Source: Bacteroidales bacterium
GTDB lineage: Bacteria > Bacteroidota > Bacteroidia > Bacteroidales > JALTDM01
Assembly: GCA_026996635.1 (NCBI GenBank)
Contig: JALWKH010000052.1
Span: 1-7,578, forward strand
Length of the DNA stretch: 7,578 nt
Direction: 5' to 3'
Below are positions 5,504-7,578 of this stretch, one piece after another. Position numbers and translations under genes: made by a program. Below the pieces are notes generated by a model. The model had not been told where the DNA came from and ran no database searches. It saw only the letters and a program-made list of their open reading frames with translations. Each line of letters opens with the position of its first letter. Position 1 is the first letter of the stretch.

Positions 5504-6889
5504 TTATTGTTTTTTTATCCAGTTGTATGTAAACTTGCAATCTTTGTATTCGTCGGAATTTATTTTTATGTATGTGTTTTTTATTTCATTTTTTACCCAG
5601 TCGTCCAAGGCTTTTTGTTTCTTGTTGTTGAGACACAGGTTTTTTATGTATTGGTAATCTTCTTTGAGATTTGCCCTGTGGGGAGGAATTATTTTGTTTA
5701 CTTTTATGATCTTAAGTGATTTTTCACCTGATATTGGATCAATTGCCAAGAAAGGAGTGGAAATGTCACCTTGCTTCATCTTCTGCAAAAGGTCAAGCAT
5801 TGTAGGGTCTTTTATTTCGTTGAGAGTAAAGCGGCTCAATCCTGATTGAGGATTCATAATTATGCCGCCATTGTATTTTGTTTGTTCATCGTCTGAAAAT
5901 TTTTCGGCAGCTTGTGCAAAAGTCAAAGTGTCTTTAAGAATCAAACTTCTAATGCTGTCAAGTTTATTTTTTGCTTTTATTAATTGTTCATCGCTTATTT
6001 CAGGCTTTATCAATATATGTTTTACGTGGATGCGGTCGCCTTGTTTTTCAACAAGTTTGATGATATGAAAGCCGAATTTTGTTTCCACTATTCTGGAAAT
6101 ATCGCCTGGATTTTTCAGAGCGAATGCTGCTTTTGCAAATTCGGGCACAAGTGTTGTTCTACCAACCCAACCGAGATCTCCGCCGTGCTTGGCAGATTCA
6201 AGGTCATCGGAGTACAAACGAGCCATTGCTTCAAAACTGCCGCCATCCAATATTTTTTGCCTGATATCGTCCAATTGCTTTCGGATTCTCCATTTTTCCC
6301 TGTCGTCCACTTCGGGTTTAATAACGATTTGTGCTATTTCGTATTGGCGATCAAACAGTTGTAAGCTGTCTTTTGGTATTTGCTTATAGCATTCTTCCAC
6401 TTCTTCAGGAGAAATGTCAATATCTTTTGTTATTTGATTCTGTTCTTTTTCAATGAGCATTTGGTTACGCAACTGTTCTTTGAGGTCGGCTTTTATTTCA
6501 AGCAAAGTCTTGCCGAAATATTGCTCTAATTTTTCTTGGGAACCTATTTGTTGGATAAAATAATTTATTCGCCTGTCGAGATTGTTTTGTACTTCGGTTT
6601 CGGAAACTTCTAGGCTGTCAATTTTTGCCCTGTTGAGCAATAATTTTTGGAAAAGGAATTGTTCCAAAATTTGGCAACGAAGTTTTTTTCTTTTTTCAGG
6701 AGTCGAAAAATCGGCTTGTCCCGATGATTTATACTGGTAATATTGGTTTTCAATATCGGATTTCAATATTATTTCGTCTCCTACTATTGCTACAACTCCG
6801 TCGATAACATTCTTTTGGGCAGAAACGGAAACGGAAAAAAACAGCAATAAGGCGGCTATGATTTTATTCCTCATCTTCTTTGATAACAT
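5504..6889 (-). CDS. surA: SurA-like periplasmic peptidylprolyl isomerase / chaperone
   Basis: This 461-residue protein is a periplasmic chaperone and prolyl isomerase expected to escort outer-membrane proteins. The signal peptide has a KK..RNK n-region, hydrophobic residues 10-20 and a likely cleavage in VSAQ (about 24/25). Residues 29-175 are the helical SurA N-terminal domain (GVVAIVGDEIILKSDIE, then EQFLFQKLL). Parvulin domain 1 is about 181-284, with GGSFEAMARLYSDD, GGDLGWV and FGFHIIKLVEKQ. Parvulin domain 2 is about 287-399, with HVKHILIKP, TFAQAAEKFSDD and a looser GGIIMNPQSG. A C-terminal helical segment closes the protein. An internal ATG (M6, at 6874) would give a compact signal peptide and cut the overlap with the upstream gene from 26 to 11 bases, so it is a good alternative start. 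The gene lies between a SurA-like companion and moxR in one operon. Assignment to SurA rather than another PpiC-type foldase rests on domain order. Confidence 0.93.
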   Translation of the reverse strand: MLSKKMRNKIIAALLLFFSVSVSAQKNVIDGVVAIVGDEIILKSDIENQYYQYKSSGQADFSTPEKRKKLRCQILEQFLFQKLLLNRAKIDSLEVSETEVQNNLDRRINYFIQQIGSQEKLEQYFGKTLLEIKADLKEQLRNQMLIEKEQNQITKDIDISPEEVEECYKQIPKDSLQLFDRQYEIAQIVIKPEVDDREKWRIRKQLDDIRQKILDGGSFEAMARLYSDDLESAKHGGDLGWVGRTTLVPEFAKAAFALKNPGDISRIVETKFGFHIIKLVEKQGDRIHVKHILIKPEISDEQLIKAKNKLDSIRSLILKDTLTFAQAAEKFSDDEQTKYNGGIIMNPQSGLSRFTLNEIKDPTMLDLLQKMKQGDISTPFLAIDPISGEKSLKIIKVNKIIPPHRANLKEDYQYIKNLCLNNKKQKALDDWVKNEIKNTYIKINSDEYKDCKFTYNWIKKQ

Positions 6890-7578
6890 AAGTTTTGTCT
6901 ATATAATAATTCTTGTTGCTTAATGCGTCTTGATAAGTGTTGTTTACCAACTGGTAAAACAATGAAACTTTTCTTTTGTGCAGGATAATTTTTTTCAAAT
7001 TATCTTTTACAAGTTCATAAGGTATGGTGTCTCCCGGCAACATATAGTCGGATACATACAACATTTCGTCAACCAATGTGTCGGAAGGTGCACTTTTTAT
7101 AAATAACTTACCTTTTTTTAAGTCTTTATTGTCAATGTTATAATTTTCTTTGAAAAGTTCGAAGTTTACCCATCTTTCGCCGAAATCATTTAAGTAATAT
7201 TTGTGCTCGTCACAGATTTTTTTTATTTCATCGTAATTTTTGTCGGCATTTTTCATCAACTTTCTTATCTCATAATATTTATAACTTTTTTTGGGAACTT
7301 TTACTTCCACAGCCTTAATTATAGGTTGCTTCAATCTGTAATCAAAATTGTATGAGTGGTAAAACGAAACAAGTTCCGTGTCGGAAATCGTTGTGTCAAG
7401 TTTTTGCTTGATATACAGCTGCTTATATTTGTTTACGAATAAGTCTGTTTTGTACTCTTCAACCAGCTTTTCTATGCGTGCTTTGTCCAAATCGTTAAGA
7501 TTGTTTTCGGCTTCTTGTTTGAGTACTTGATTTACCACCCAATTTTTCACATACGCTTTGATAATATACAGGCTGTCT
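6864..7578 (-). CDS. SurA-like (parvulin-related) companion protein, 5' end beyond window
   Basis: The frame is open from the right edge to its stop at 6864-6866. The codons before the GTG at 7550 read DSLYIIKAY and continue smoothly into VKNWVVNQVLKQEAENNL, so that GTG is not the true start and at least 237 residues are visible of a longer protein. The first part is helical and charged (AENNLNDLDKARIEKLVEEY), as in SurA N-terminal domains, followed by DTTISDTELVSFYHSYNFDY, which resembles the spacer before a parvulin domain. The C-terminal part (FGERWVNFELF, then SDYMLPGDTIPYELVKDNLK) is arranged like a parvulin domain but lacks its usual motifs, so isomerase activity is doubtful. The start, and any signal or lipobox, lies outside. 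The gene overlaps surA by 26 bases (or 11), so the two are coupled. A paired role in outer-membrane protein folding is inferred from this context. Confidence 0.82.
   Translation of the reverse strand, partial: DSLYIIKAYVKNWVVNQVLKQEAENNLNDLDKARIEKLVEEYKTDLFVNKYKQLYIKQKLDTTISDTELVSFYHSYNFDYRLKQPIIKAVEVKVPKKSYKYYEIRKLMKNADKNYDEIKKICDEHKYYLNDFGERWVNFELFKENYNIDNKDLKKGKLFIKSAPSDTLVDEMLYVSDYMLPGDTIPYELVKDNLKKIILHKRKVSLFYQLVNNTYQDALSNKNYYIDKTYVIKEDEE

Noticed and set aside
7548..7550. GTG as the true start of the SurA-like companion
   Set aside because: The frame is open through to the window edge, and the preceding codons (DSLYIIKAY) continue the helical pattern, so the gene is truncated by the window rather than starting here.

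Overview
The window looks like chromosome from a low-G+C member of the Bacteroidota, most likely Bacteroidia. The evidence is indirect. Gene starts are preceded by A/T-rich sequence rather than Shine-Dalgarno motifs. Two TAnnTTTG-type -7 elements sit at a divergent gene pair. There is a lipoprotein of a Bacteroidota-like type, PanB has a GDSASN motif, and a SurA-like companion, SurA and MoxR are grouped. No tRNA, rRNA, CRISPR array, transposase or phage gene was seen.

Left part (1-1623, minus strand). rfbB (dTDP-glucose 4,6-dehydratase) is followed, with a 26-base overlap, by a small TM2-domain membrane protein. A third minus-strand gene begins at 109 and leaves through the left edge; only its signal peptide and about 15 further residues are visible.

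1624-1920 has no convincing gene. It holds a roughly 190-base nested palindrome built from degenerate copies of a short TTCGGAATGACG-like unit. Paired arms have changed together so that pairing is kept. A weak hairpin next to the lipoprotein stop may be its terminator.

Middle (1921-4523). A minus-strand outer-membrane-type lipoprotein of unknown function (1921-2967) is divergent from a plus-strand pair, panB (pantothenate and coenzyme A synthesis) and an RluA-family pseudouridine synthase. The two promoters appear interleaved in the 61-base gap. panB and the synthase overlap by 14 bases or nearly touch, depending on the start chosen.

Right part (4520-7578, minus strand). A SurA-like companion (5' end beyond the window), a two-parvulin SurA and a MoxR AAA+ ATPase overlap or are separated by 3 bases, so they form one operon. 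The first two are predicted periplasmic folding factors for outer-membrane proteins; the MoxR ATPase is cytoplasmic. moxR and the pseudouridine synthase converge, and their stop codons share the four bases TTAA. A hairpin that could end the plus-strand transcript lies inside the coding sequence of the synthase.

Most of the window is ordinary housekeeping sequence. The item most worth following up is the nested covarying palindrome.
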